A DNA stretch of 64,000 nucleotides. Origin: Sphingomonas taxi (lineage in GTDB: Bacteria > Pseudomonadota > Alphaproteobacteria > Sphingomonadales > Sphingomonadaceae). Below the pieces are notes generated by a model. It did no database searches. It saw only the letters and a list, made by a program, of their open reading frames with translations, and was not told the DNA's origin. Location: contig QFQI01000008.1 in assembly GCA_003243195.1 (NCBI GenBank), forward strand, positions 62,001 to 126,000, written 5' to 3'. The translations under genes were made by a program, and so were the position numbers. Shown in pieces: positions 1 to 7,717 of this stretch (the first letter of the stretch is position 1; each line of letters starts with the position of its first letter).

Positions 1-1
1 G

Positions 2-262
2 CGGTCCAAACTCGCCTTGGCGATGACGCCGGAGGCATTGTTCCATCACCTTGGCGGGGTCGCACGCGTACGCGTGCTCGCGGTTGGAACACGGATCGCG
101 CTGGATGCCGGACGGATGCCGCGTTTCGTGCACGGCGATCCGTGCGACCGGATCATCATGGCATCCGCCCGCGCGCTCGACTGCCCGCTCGTCACCGCGG
201 ATCGAACGATCCTCGCCCATGCCGCCGCCGGCCACCTCCGGGCGATCGACGCGCGCGCGTAG
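2..262 (+). CDS. PIN-domain (VapC-like) protein, 3' part only
   Basis: The reading frame is open to the left edge, so the gene begins outside the window. The visible 86 residues end a PIN-domain fold: a conserved GDPCDR acidic motif, then an LVTADR motif followed by a short helix, as in VapC-type toxin ribonucleases that bind Mg through clustered aspartates. The paired antitoxin would lie upstream and cannot be seen. The gene converges on imuB with a single base between the stop codons. Family assignment rests on the C-terminal motifs alone; cleavage of a particular RNA cannot be inferred. Confidence 0.7.
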   Translation, partial: RSKLALAMTPEALFHHLGGVARVRVLAVGTRIALDAGRMPRFVHGDPCDRIIMASARALDCPLVTADRTILAHAAAGHLRAIDARA

Positions 263-263
263 C

Positions 264-2873
264 TCAGCCGAACGTGCCATGCACGTACCACGACAGGTCG
301 CCGGTCACGCCGCGCTGCGCGTCGCCGCGGCGGAACAGCCAGAAGCGGCGGCCTTCGTCGTCCTCCACCTGATAATAATCGCGCACCGATGCGCGCTCGG
401 CGCTGCGCCGCCACCATTCGCCGGTGATCCGTTCCGGCCCGTCGCCGCGCACGATGCGGTGCGTCAGCCCGCGCCACGTGAAGCGGCGCGGCCAGTCGTC
501 GGGCAGCTCCGCCATCACATTGTCGACCGGCTCGGGCCGGCGCAGCAGCCGCGTCGGACGCGGCCAGCGCGGATGCCACGGATGATCCGCATCGCGCGCG
601 TCCAGCCGGCGCACGTCGTCACGCGCCAGCGCGGGGGCGTCGCGGCCGGGCGGGTCGAGCGGCGCGGCGGCGCACACCGATCGCTCGGGCACGTCGCTCT
701 CCACCGCGCGCGCGCGCCACAGCCGCCGGGCGCCGATGCGGTTGACGATCGCGTCCACCAGCGGCGCGAGGTCGGAGCGCTCGCCCGCGGCCAGATCGGC
801 GTCGAACGCTTCGGCCCCCAGCGGATCGGCGCGGCGGACGTGCAGCGCCAGCGCCTCGATCCCGAAGCCGGGGTCGATCCGCTCGACCTGGCGCAGCAGC
901 AGCCGCAGCAGATGGTCGGGCGCGCGGGTCGGGCGCGCGAAGCCGATGCGGAACACCTGCACCGCCGCATCGACGCGCGTCGCGGCGAGCAGCAGCACGC
1001 GCGCCCCGCGCCCGGCGCGCGCCAGTTCGTGGGTCAGCCGCGACACCAGTTGCGTGATCCAGTGCGCGATCGGCCCGGCGGTCAGCAGCGGCTCGGCGAA
1101 GCGCTGTTCCACCATCACCGCGACCGGCGGCAGTACCGGATCGAGCGGCTCCGCGATCCGCCCGCTCGCCTGGTCGAGCCGCAGCGGCACCGCCCGGCCG
1201 AAGCGCCGCGCGAGCGGCGCGCGCGGCAGCGCCGCGAGTTGCCCCACCGTGTCCACGCCCAGCCGGCGCAGCAGTTCCAGCGCCCCCTCGTCCAGCCGCA
1301 GCGCGGCGGCGGGCAGCGCGGCGATCGCGTCCAGCGACGCGCCCGGCGGCAGGATGGTGACGCCCTCCGCATCCGGCGCGGCATGATGCGCGCAGGCCCA
1401 GGCGGCGCCGGTGGTGTCGGCCACGCCGATCCGCGCCGTGACGCCGACGCGCGCGAGCAGCCGCACGATCCGCCGCATCATGCGCTCCTCGCCGCCGTGG
1501 AGGTGCGCGACGCCGCCGAGGTCGAGGAACAGCGACTGCGCATCGGCGATCGCGACGCCGGGGGTCCAGCGCCGCGCCAGCGCGACCGCCAGCCGGTGCA
1601 GCGCCCGCGCGTCGCCGTCCGGATCGGCATCGCGCACCACCACGTCCGGGGTCGCGGCGCGCACCTGCGTCAGCGGCATGCCCGCCGCGATGCCCAGCGC
1701 GCGCGCCGCCGCCGATACCGCGACCACCTCCACGCGGCTGCCGTTCCTCTGCACGGTGACCAGCGGCGGCGCGTCGCCCGTGCGTTCCGCGCGCGACGGG
1801 GCGGCAGCAGCGGGGGCGGCAGGGGGCGCGCAGACGCGCGACACCGTGCTCGCGGTCGCGCGGCCGGTATCGAAGAACGGCGCGACATGCGCGCCGGCAT
1901 CGTTGGAGCCACGCCGCCGCTCCTTGGCCGCCTGCTTGTCGGGATGCGGGCCGTCGCCGGGATAGCGGACCTGCGGCATCGCCTGCCACGCGGCGAGCGG
2001 GGCGGGGGAGGGGTTAACATCAGCGCCGCTTGCGGGGCGGGACGACCCCGCGTCGTCTGGCCGCCTCCCTGGCGCGGGCTGCGCGCAGGCTGGCGGTGGC
2101 GCGCCCATCATCTGTGACCTCGCAACGGGGCCGTCATCCCCGCGCGGATCGGGATCCGGTCGCGGGATGCCCGTGCATCGCGCGCAAGGCTGCGGAACCG
2201 GACCCCCGTCTGCGCCGGGATGGCGGCACGAACAGCCTGGCGCGATGGTCGCCCGGCTTCCGCCTGCGCCGGGGCAGGGGGCCGGCGGGGCGGGGGCTTC
2301 GCGCACGCCGGGGGGCGTCACCAGTCCAGGGTCCTGTTCCGCCTGACGCCGGACCGCGGCCGGCGCCGCGGCGACCGACATGCCGCGCGGTGCCGGCGCG
2401 GGATTGTCCGCTGCCGCGCGCACGCCTTCGCCATGCAGGCGCACCGCCACCATCGTCGCCCCGCTGCCCTCGTCGCCGGGCAGGCGCTTGTAGGGATGGT
2501 CGGCCGCCTCGCTGCGCCGGCCCATCTCGCGCATCGGGGGGCGCTGGTGCGCGGGCAGGGCGGCGATGCGGAGCTCGATATCGGCGCGCGTTTCGCGCGC
2601 CCGGCCCGCCGCCGCGCCGCCGGCAACCGCATCCCTTCCCGCCGGCGGGACGCGGCGGTCGCCGCCATCGTCGCGTGCCCAGCGCGCGCCGGGGCGCCAG
2701 CCGGTGTTGCGCGGCGCGTCGCACTGCTTGCCGCCCTGTTCAGCATCGCTCGCCGCCTTGATCGCGGCGAGGTCCAGCGCGACCCGCTCAGGCCGCGGCG
2801 CGAGGGCGGGCTCCGCCCGCCGCAGCCGGTCGATCGACCAGTCGGGCAGGTAGAGCGATGCGACCCGTTTCAT
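264..2873 (-). CDS. imuB: ImuB, inactive Y-family polymerase of the SOS mutasome, with a large in-frame insert
   Basis: A Y-family polymerase-like protein of 869 residues, known in this family as a non-catalytic bridge for ImuA and DnaE2 in damage-induced mutagenesis. The start at MKRVASLYLPDW is typical and overlaps the end of imuA by 86 bases. Residues 1-137 hold the usual GWRPGARWAR and ALPAHQRPPMRE segments; the Y-family core resumes near residue 370 (LVTVQRNGSR) and ends with the normal GDLSWYVHG tail. The roughly 230 residues between are Pro, Ala and Arg rich with scattered cysteines, have no recognisable fold, and include a translated copy of the genome's hairpin repeat (2132-2226). 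Most relatives I know are nearer 500-600 residues. The frame stays open throughout, but a functional product is not certain. No dnaE2 follows. Confidence 0.85.
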   Translation of the reverse strand: MKRVASLYLPDWSIDRLRRAEPALAPRPERVALDLAAIKAASDAEQGGKQCDAPRNTGWRPGARWARDDGGDRRVPPAGRDAVAGGAAAGRARETRADIELRIAALPAHQRPPMREMGRRSEAADHPYKRLPGDEGSGATMVAVRLHGEGVRAAADNPAPAPRGMSVAAAPAAVRRQAEQDPGLVTPPGVREAPAPPAPCPGAGGSRATIAPGCSCRHPGADGGPVPQPCARCTGIPRPDPDPRGDDGPVARSQMMGAPPPACAQPAPGRRPDDAGSSRPASGADVNPSPAPLAAWQAMPQVRYPGDGPHPDKQAAKERRRGSNDAGAHVAPFFDTGRATASTVSRVCAPPAAPAAAAPSRAERTGDAPPLVTVQRNGSRVEVVAVSAAARALGIAAGMPLTQVRAATPDVVVRDADPDGDARALHRLAVALARRWTPGVAIADAQSLFLDLGGVAHLHGGEERMMRRIVRLLARVGVTARIGVADTTGAAWACAHHAAPDAEGVTILPPGASLDAIAALPAAALRLDEGALELLRRLGVDTVGQLAALPRAPLARRFGRAVPLRLDQASGRIAEPLDPVLPPVAVMVEQRFAEPLLTAGPIAHWITQLVSRLTHELARAGRGARVLLLAATRVDAAVQVFRIGFARPTRAPDHLLRLLLRQVERIDPGFGIEALALHVRRADPLGAEAFDADLAAGERSDLAPLVDAIVNRIGARRLWRARAVESDVPERSVCAAAPLDPPGRDAPALARDDVRRLDARDADHPWHPRWPRPTRLLRRPEPVDNVMAELPDDWPRRFTWRGLTHRIVRGDGPERITGEWWRRSAERASVRDYYQVEDDEGRRFWLFRRGDAQRGVTGDLSWYVHGTFG
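2132..2226. repeat. Inverted pair of hairpin repeats inside imuB
   Basis: A left arm at 2132-2159 starts with CGTCATCCC and a right arm at 2198-2226 ends with a degenerate version of the same sequence on the other strand. Both resemble the intergenic hairpin repeats at 41983, 42986 and 43336. Here the pair is translated within imuB, giving a segment with GIPRPDPDPRGDDG and CRHPGADGG. The copies have diverged from the best-conserved arms. Confidence 0.6.
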
Positions 2874-3537
2874 CGCAAGCCTCCACGATCGTTTGGAAGG
2901 GTTCGCCGCCACGCTGGCGCACCAGTTTCACGTCCCAGCGCGCGCGCCCGACGCCGGACACCGGCAGCGGTGCCGAGGGCGCGGAGGCGATCCGCCAGCG
3001 CGTCACCGCCGCCGACGGCACCGCCAGCGGGTCCGCCGCCTCGCGGACGTGGCGCTTCATCAGCAGCGCGATCGTGCGCCCGCCCTCCGCCGCCAGTTGC
3101 AGCCGGCGCGTCGCGGCCATGGCGGCGCGGCACGTCTCGCCGATTACCGCGCCCAGCGCGCGGTGGCGCAGCCCCTCCTCCATCAGCGCCAGCACCTCGG
3201 CATCGTCCGCCGCCTCGGCATAGAGCACGCGTTCGGGCGAGAGGCCGGACTGGTACAGGCCGGGCGCGAACAGGTCGCGTCGCCGGACCACCCACAGCAC
3301 CGGCCCCCAGGCGCGCGCCGCGATGCCGGCGATGAACAGCGTGGCCGACGCATCGTCGCCCGGCGACGGCGTTTCTGCCGCCACCTCGTGCAGCGCATCC
3401 AGCCGCAGCCCGGTGCTGGCCAGACGCGAATCGATCGCCGCCACGCCGAACGGCAGCACCGGGCGACGGCGATGGCCGTCGCCTTCGATGGCGCGGAGCG
3501 TGTCGCGCAGGGACTGGAGGACGCTCGACTCGGGCAC
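2788..3537 (-). CDS. imuA: ImuA, RecA-like SOS mutagenesis protein
   Basis: A 249-residue ImuA, a RecA/SulA-like partner of ImuB in translesion mutagenesis. Visible features are the early LPFGVAAIDSRL segment, LHEVAAE, and a central WVVRRRDLFAPGL stretch followed by GLSPERVLY, as in other alphaproteobacterial ImuA proteins. The start is GTG, chosen because an SOS box lies 30 bases upstream and the reading does not extend sensibly further. It is the first gene of an imuA-imuB operon with overlapping reading frames, so the two are expected to be translated together. Control by LexA is inferred from the box. Confidence 0.9.
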   Translation of the reverse strand: MPESSVLQSLRDTLRAIEGDGHRRRPVLPFGVAAIDSRLASTGLRLDALHEVAAETPSPGDDASATLFIAGIAARAWGPVLWVVRRRDLFAPGLYQSGLSPERVLYAEAADDAEVLALMEEGLRHRALGAVIGETCRAAMAATRRLQLAAEGGRTIALLMKRHVREAADPLAVPSAAVTRWRIASAPSAPLPVSGVGRARWDVKLVRQRGGEPFQTIVEACDETGRIALPARLVDRPAAAGGARPRAAA

Positions 3538-3566
3538 GACAGGTACGACTCCGCACGGGGATAATC

Positions 3567-3581
3567 GTTCCTACTTTGTTC
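3567..3581 (-). promoter_or_regulatory. LexA (SOS) box upstream of imuA
   Basis: GTTC at 3567 and GTTC at 3578 are separated by seven bases, an exact match to the alphaproteobacterial LexA operator GTTC-N7-GTTC. It lies 30 bases before the imuA GTG, where it could block the promoter. The sequence match and position are direct; LexA binding is inferred. Confidence 0.85.
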
Positions 3582-3701
3582 TGAACGGCGATGTCGAGTC
3601 AATCCGCTGATGCCGCGGCGATCCGCACGATTCCGGCGCCGTGCGATCATGGGGGCTTCCACCGCGCTTGAAAGAATATTACAACGCCGCGAAACACTGT
3701 A

Positions 3702-3716
3702 CCGGCGACAAGCCGG
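3702..3716 (+). promoter_or_regulatory. Small hairpin just before the bkdA1 start
   Basis: CCGGC and GCCGG form a 5-bp stem with a GACAA loop, ending two bases before the ATG at 3719. No clear Shine-Dalgarno sequence lies elsewhere in the leader, so this hairpin covers the expected ribosome-binding area. It could dampen or modulate translation; no ligand or regulator is suggested by the sequence. Confidence 0.3.
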
Positions 3717-3718
3717 CT

Positions 3719-5020
3719 ATGTCGGACGGAGAGCGAGACTTGGGTGACGCCCGCAGCAACCTTCCCCCGCTGTCGTTGCATGTCCCGGAACCGAGGTTCC
3801 GGCCGGGTGACGCGGTGGATTTCGCCGATGTCGACGTGCCCGCCGCGGGCACGGCGCGCCGCCCCGACATCGCGGACGCCGCCAGCGGCTTTACCGATCT
3901 CGCTTATGCGATGGTGCGCGTGCTGGACGATGCCGGGCAGGCGGTCGGCCCGTGGAACCCGCGCCTGTCGCCCGATACCCTGCGCCGGATGTTGCGCCAC
4001 ATGGCGACCGTCCGCGCCTTTGACGAGCGGATGTTCCGCGCGCAGCGGCAGGGCAAGACCAGCTTCTACATGAAGTCGCTGGGCGAGGAGGCGGTGGCGG
4101 TCGCCGCCGCGCATGCGCTGGACGCCGAGGACATGTGCTTTCCCTCATATCGCCAGCAGGGACTGCTGATCGCGCGCGGCTGTCCGATGGTCGACATGAT
4201 GAACCAGATCTATTCGAACCGGGGCGACAAGCTGCAGGGCAAGCAGCTGCCGATCATGTATTCGGAAAAGCGCTTCGGCTTCTTCTCGATCTCCGGCAAC
4301 CTCACCACGCAATATCCGCAGGCGGTCGGCTGGGCGATGGCCAGCGCGTCGAAGGGCGACACGCGGATCGCCGCGACCTGGTGCGGGGAAGGCTCGACCG
4401 CGGAGGGCGACTTCCATTCCGCGCTGACCTTCGCCACCGTCTATCGCGCGCCGGTGATCTTCAACGTCGTCAACAACCAGTGGGCGATCAGCAGCTTCTC
4501 GGGCTTCGCGGGCGCGGAGGCGACGACCTTCGCCGCGCGCGCGGTCGGCTATGGGATCGCCGGCCTGCGCGTCGACGGCAATGACGCGCTGGCGGTCTAT
4601 GCCGCGACCGCCTGGGCCGCGGAGCGCGCGCGCACCAACGCCGGCCCGACGCTGATCGAGCATTTCACCTATCGCAGCGAGGGCCATTCGACCTCCGACG
4701 ATCCCACGCAATACCGCTCCGCCGGGGAGCCGACGGCATGGCCGCTGGGCGATCCGGTCCGCCGCCTGAAGGACCATCTGGTCGCGATCGGCGAATGGGA
4801 CGACGCGCGCCACGCCGCGATGGACCGCGAGGTCGCCGACGAGGTTCGCGCCGCGCAGAAGGAGGCGGAGAAGAACGGCATCCTCGGCCACGGCCTGGCG
4901 CAGCCGCTCGACACGCTGTTCGACGGGGTGTTCGAGGAGATGCCGTGGCACCTGCGCGAACAACGCCAGCAGATGATCGACGAGGAAACCGCGAGCGGCC
5001 GGCCATGGGCAAGGAAGTGA
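3719..5020 (+). CDS. bkdA1: Branched-chain 2-oxoacid dehydrogenase E1 alpha subunit
   Basis: Thiamine-diphosphate-dependent E1 alpha of the complex that decarboxylates 2-oxoisovalerate and related 2-oxoacids from valine, leucine and isoleucine. The 433-residue protein shows the ThDP and Mg motif WCGEGSTAEGDF followed by FNVVNNQWAIS (GDG...NN type), and the FYMKSLGEEAVAV and FPSYRQQG segments typical of bacterial BCKDH rather than pyruvate dehydrogenase. The ATG at 3719 fits the family N-terminus; codons upstream do not look coding. First gene of a three-gene operon, two bases before E1 beta. The operon has no E3 gene of its own. Confidence 0.93.
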   Translation: MSDGERDLGDARSNLPPLSLHVPEPRFRPGDAVDFADVDVPAAGTARRPDIADAASGFTDLAYAMVRVLDDAGQAVGPWNPRLSPDTLRRMLRHMATVRAFDERMFRAQRQGKTSFYMKSLGEEAVAVAAAHALDAEDMCFPSYRQQGLLIARGCPMVDMMNQIYSNRGDKLQGKQLPIMYSEKRFGFFSISGNLTTQYPQAVGWAMASASKGDTRIAATWCGEGSTAEGDFHSALTFATVYRAPVIFNVVNNQWAISSFSGFAGAEATTFAARAVGYGIAGLRVDGNDALAVYAATAWAAERARTNAGPTLIEHFTYRSEGHSTSDDPTQYRSAGEPTAWPLGDPVRRLKDHLVAIGEWDDARHAAMDREVADEVRAAQKEAEKNGILGHGLAQPLDTLFDGVFEEMPWHLREQRQQMIDEETASGRPWARK

Positions 5021-5022
5021 CG

Positions 5023-6093
5023 ATGGACGTCGTGAGCGATCAGGCCGCTGCGCGGGACACGGCGGCGGGCGCGGGCGAGGCCAGCCGCATGAACATGATC
5101 CAGGCGATCAACTCCGCGATGGACGTGGCCATGGCGCGCGATCCCGCGATCGTGGTGATGGGCGAGGATGTCGGTTATTTCGGCGGCGTGTTCCGCGCCA
5201 CCGCCGGGCTGCAGAAGAAGTACGGCAAGACCCGCGTCTTCGACACGCCGATCACCGAATGCGGGATCATCGGCGTCGCGGTCGGCATGGGCGCCTATGG
5301 CCTGCGCCCGGTGCCGGAAATCCAGTTCGCCGATTACATCTATCCCGCGCTCGACCAGTTGGTGAGCGAGGCGGCGCGGCTGCGCTATCGCTCCGGCGGC
5401 GAGTTCACCGCGCCGCTGACCGTGCGCTCGCCGTTCGGCGGCGGCATCTTCGGCGGGCAGACGCATTCGCAGTCGCCGGAGGGCATCTTCACCCACGTCT
5501 CCGGCGTGAAGACCGTGATCCCCTCGACCCCCTATGACGCCAAGGGGCTGCTGATCGCCGCGATCGAGGACAATGATCCGGTGATCTTCTTCGAACCCAA
5601 GCGCATCTACAACGGCCCGTTCAACGGCCATTGGGACCGCCCGGCGGAAAACTGGTCGAAACATCCCGGCGGCGCGGTGCCGGAGGGCTATTACCGCATC
5701 CCGCTCGGCACCGCGAACGTGGTGCGCGAGGGCGAGGCGCTGACGATGCTCGCCTATGGCACGATGGTGCACGTCTGCGCACAGGTGGTGGCCGACACCG
5801 GCGTGGACGCGGAGATCATCGACCTGCGCACGCTGGTGCCGCTGGATATCGCGACGATCGAGGCATCGGTAAAGAAGACCGGCCGCTGCATGATCGTGCA
5901 TGAGGCGACGCGCACCAGCGGCTTCGGTGCCGAACTGGCGGCCTTGGTGCAGGAACGGTGCTTCTATCATCTGGAGGCGCCGGTCGAGCGCGTCACCGGC
6001 TTCGACACGCCCTATCCGCACAGTCTGGAATGGGCCTATTTCCCCGGCCCGGTGCGGATCGCGCAGGCGCTCAAGAAAATCCTCAAGGACTAA
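5023..6093 (+). CDS. bkdA2: Branched-chain 2-oxoacid dehydrogenase E1 beta subunit
   Basis: The 356-residue E1 beta partner that completes the alpha2-beta2 E1 active sites. The conserved MNMIQAINSAMD start of the fold, VMGEDVGYFGGVFR, FDTPITECGI and FGGGIFGGQTHSQSPE are all present. The ATG at 5023 is preferred because AAGGAAG lies six bases before it; an in-frame ATG at 5005 would overlap bkdA1. It sits two bases after bkdA1 and five before the E2 gene, so the three are almost certainly one transcript. Confidence 0.93.
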   Translation: MDVVSDQAAARDTAAGAGEASRMNMIQAINSAMDVAMARDPAIVVMGEDVGYFGGVFRATAGLQKKYGKTRVFDTPITECGIIGVAVGMGAYGLRPVPEIQFADYIYPALDQLVSEAARLRYRSGGEFTAPLTVRSPFGGGIFGGQTHSQSPEGIFTHVSGVKTVIPSTPYDAKGLLIAAIEDNDPVIFFEPKRIYNGPFNGHWDRPAENWSKHPGGAVPEGYYRIPLGTANVVREGEALTMLAYGTMVHVCAQVVADTGVDAEIIDLRTLVPLDIATIEASVKKTGRCMIVHEATRTSGFGAELAALVQERCFYHLEAPVERVTGFDTPYPHSLEWAYFPGPVRIAQALKKILKD

Positions 6094-6098
6094 GAACG

Positions 6099-7430
6099 AT
6101 GGCGCGTTTCACCTTCAAGCTGCCCGACATCGGCGAGGGTATTTCCGAGGCGGAGATCGTGGCGTGGCACGTCCGGGTCGGCGATCGCGTCGAGGAGGAC
6201 CAGAGCCTGGCCGACATGATGACCGACAAGGCGACGGTCGAGATGGAATCGCCGGTCGCCGGCGTGGTGGTGGAGATCGCGGGCGCGGTCGGCGACCAGG
6301 TGTCGATCGGCGCGCCGCTGGTGGTGATCGAGGTCGAGGGCGAGGCCGAGGTCAAGGGCGACGCCCCGGTCGACGAAGCGACGCTGGAGGCCGAGAATCC
6401 GGGGGTCGAGGAAACGGTCGCCAGCCCCACTCCCGCGCAGGAAGCGGGTTCGGGTGAGGGGCAGGAGGCTGCTCCCGGTGCGACCCCGCCCGCTCGTCCC
6501 GACGCGGAGCGGGAGAAGGAAGCCGCTCCCGCCGCCACGCCGCGCGCCGGGCGGGCCGTCCTCGCCTCCCCCGCCGTCCGCGCGCGCGCTGCCGATCTGG
6601 GCGTCGACCTGGCGCAGGTGCGGATCGCGGAGGGCGAGCGCATCCGCCACGCCGATCTCGACGCATATCTGCGCTACGGCGCCGCACAGGGGTATCAACC
6701 GCCGCACGCCAGCCGCGCGCGCGCCGACGAGCAGGTGCGCGTCATCGGCATGCGCCGCCGCATCGCGGAGAACATGGCCGCCGCCAAGCGGCACATCCCG
6801 CACTTCACCTATGTCGAGGAGATCGACGTCACCGCGCTGGAGGACATGCGCGCGGACCTGAACGCCCATCGTGGCGAGCGGCCGAAGCTGACCATGCTGC
6901 CGCTGCTGATCGTGGCGATGTGCCGCACGCTGCCCGACTTCCCGATGCTCAACGCGCGCTACGACGACCAGGCGGGGGTGGTGACGCGCTCGGGACGCGT
7001 GCACCTGGGCATGGCGACGCAGACCGATGCCGGGCTGACCGTGCCGGTGATCCGCGACGCGCAGGATCGCAACGTCTGGCAGCTCGCGACCGAGATCACG
7101 CGGCTGGCGGGCGCGGCGCGCGCGAACAGGCTGAAGCCGGACGAGATGGGCGGCGGCACGATCACCGTCACCTCGCTCGGTCCGCTGGGCGGGATCGCCA
7201 CCACCCCGGTCATCAACCGACCCGAAGTGGCGATCATCGGCCCCAACCGCATCGTCGAACGCCCGGTGTTCCGCCCGAACGGTCATGGCGGCGACGACAT
7301 CGTGCGCGCCCGGCTGATGAACCTGTCGATCAGTTGCGACCACCGCGTGGTCGACGGCTGGGATGCGGCGAGCTACGTTCAGGCGCTGCGCAAGGTGCTG
7401 GAAACCCCGGTGCTGCTGTTCGCCGACTGA
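6099..7430 (+). CDS. bkdB: Branched-chain 2-oxoacid dehydrogenase E2 (lipoyl acyltransferase)
   Basis: The 443-residue E2 core transfers the branched acyl group to CoA. In order: one lipoyl domain (residues 1-80) with the lipoylated lysine K44 in TDKATVEME; a Pro/Ala/Glu-rich linker; a peripheral subunit-binding domain near 155-195 (LASPAVRARAADLG); and the catalytic domain with the DHRVVDG active-site motif near the C-terminus. No E3 follows, so the lipoamide dehydrogenase encoded at 36171-37565 is the likely partner, an inference. The acyl-CoA products lead to propionyl-CoA, which the 15.9-24.7 kb genes use. Confidence 0.92.
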   Translation: MARFTFKLPDIGEGISEAEIVAWHVRVGDRVEEDQSLADMMTDKATVEMESPVAGVVVEIAGAVGDQVSIGAPLVVIEVEGEAEVKGDAPVDEATLEAENPGVEETVASPTPAQEAGSGEGQEAAPGATPPARPDAEREKEAAPAATPRAGRAVLASPAVRARAADLGVDLAQVRIAEGERIRHADLDAYLRYGAAQGYQPPHASRARADEQVRVIGMRRRIAENMAAAKRHIPHFTYVEEIDVTALEDMRADLNAHRGERPKLTMLPLLIVAMCRTLPDFPMLNARYDDQAGVVTRSGRVHLGMATQTDAGLTVPVIRDAQDRNVWQLATEITRLAGAARANRLKPDEMGGGTITVTSLGPLGGIATTPVINRPEVAIIGPNRIVERPVFRPNGHGGDDIVRARLMNLSISCDHRVVDGWDAASYVQALRKVLETPVLLFAD

Positions 7431-7465
7431 GGTCGCCGATCGACGATCCCCGTTCCCGCCTCCTT

Positions 7466-7517
7466 CGTCATCCGCGCGCTGACCGCGCCGCTTCGGCGGA
7501 CAGGGCGGGGCATGACG
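7466..7517. repeat. Degenerate hairpin repeat after the bkd operon
   Basis: The element begins CGTCAT and ends ATGACG with GC-rich imperfect complementarity between. It resembles an eroded member of the hairpin repeat family seen elsewhere in the window and lies 36 bases beyond the bkdB stop, where it could also help end transcription. The family match is weak. Confidence 0.35.
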
Positions 7518-7648
7518 ATGCCGGTGGAGGACGGCGACGTGCGGGGCACAGGCGGCGCGACTGTCCTACATCGCCGTGGCATGGCATCATGCCGGCGATG
7601 GTCCTGCCTGCGCTCCCCCGTCGCGAACCCGTATCCGGTCGCAACATA

Positions 7649-7671
7649 TCGGGGGGCGTTTCCAGCCCCGA
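7649..7671 (-). terminator. Hairpin downstream of the threonine ammonia-lyase gene
   Basis: Read on the minus strand, TCGGGGC pairs with a GCCCC-CGA half around a seven-base loop, about 45 bases past the ilvA-like stop. No U-run follows, so it is at best a weak or Rho-assisted terminator. Confidence 0.3.
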
Positions 7672-7717
7672 CGTGGCGTCAACTTTGTCAACTTCCGCCG
7701 CGCGCGCGCCGGCGCGG

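Noticed and set aside
51..2117. A 688-codon open frame on the plus strand opposite imuB
   Set aside because: Composition is that of a shadow frame, with no domains; it also overlaps the PIN-domain gene in another frame.
7679..7693. Direct repeat GTCAAC-TTT-GTCAAC near the end of the threonine ammonia-lyase gene
   Set aside because: Only two short copies, downstream of a gene and with no plausible regulator; likely chance.
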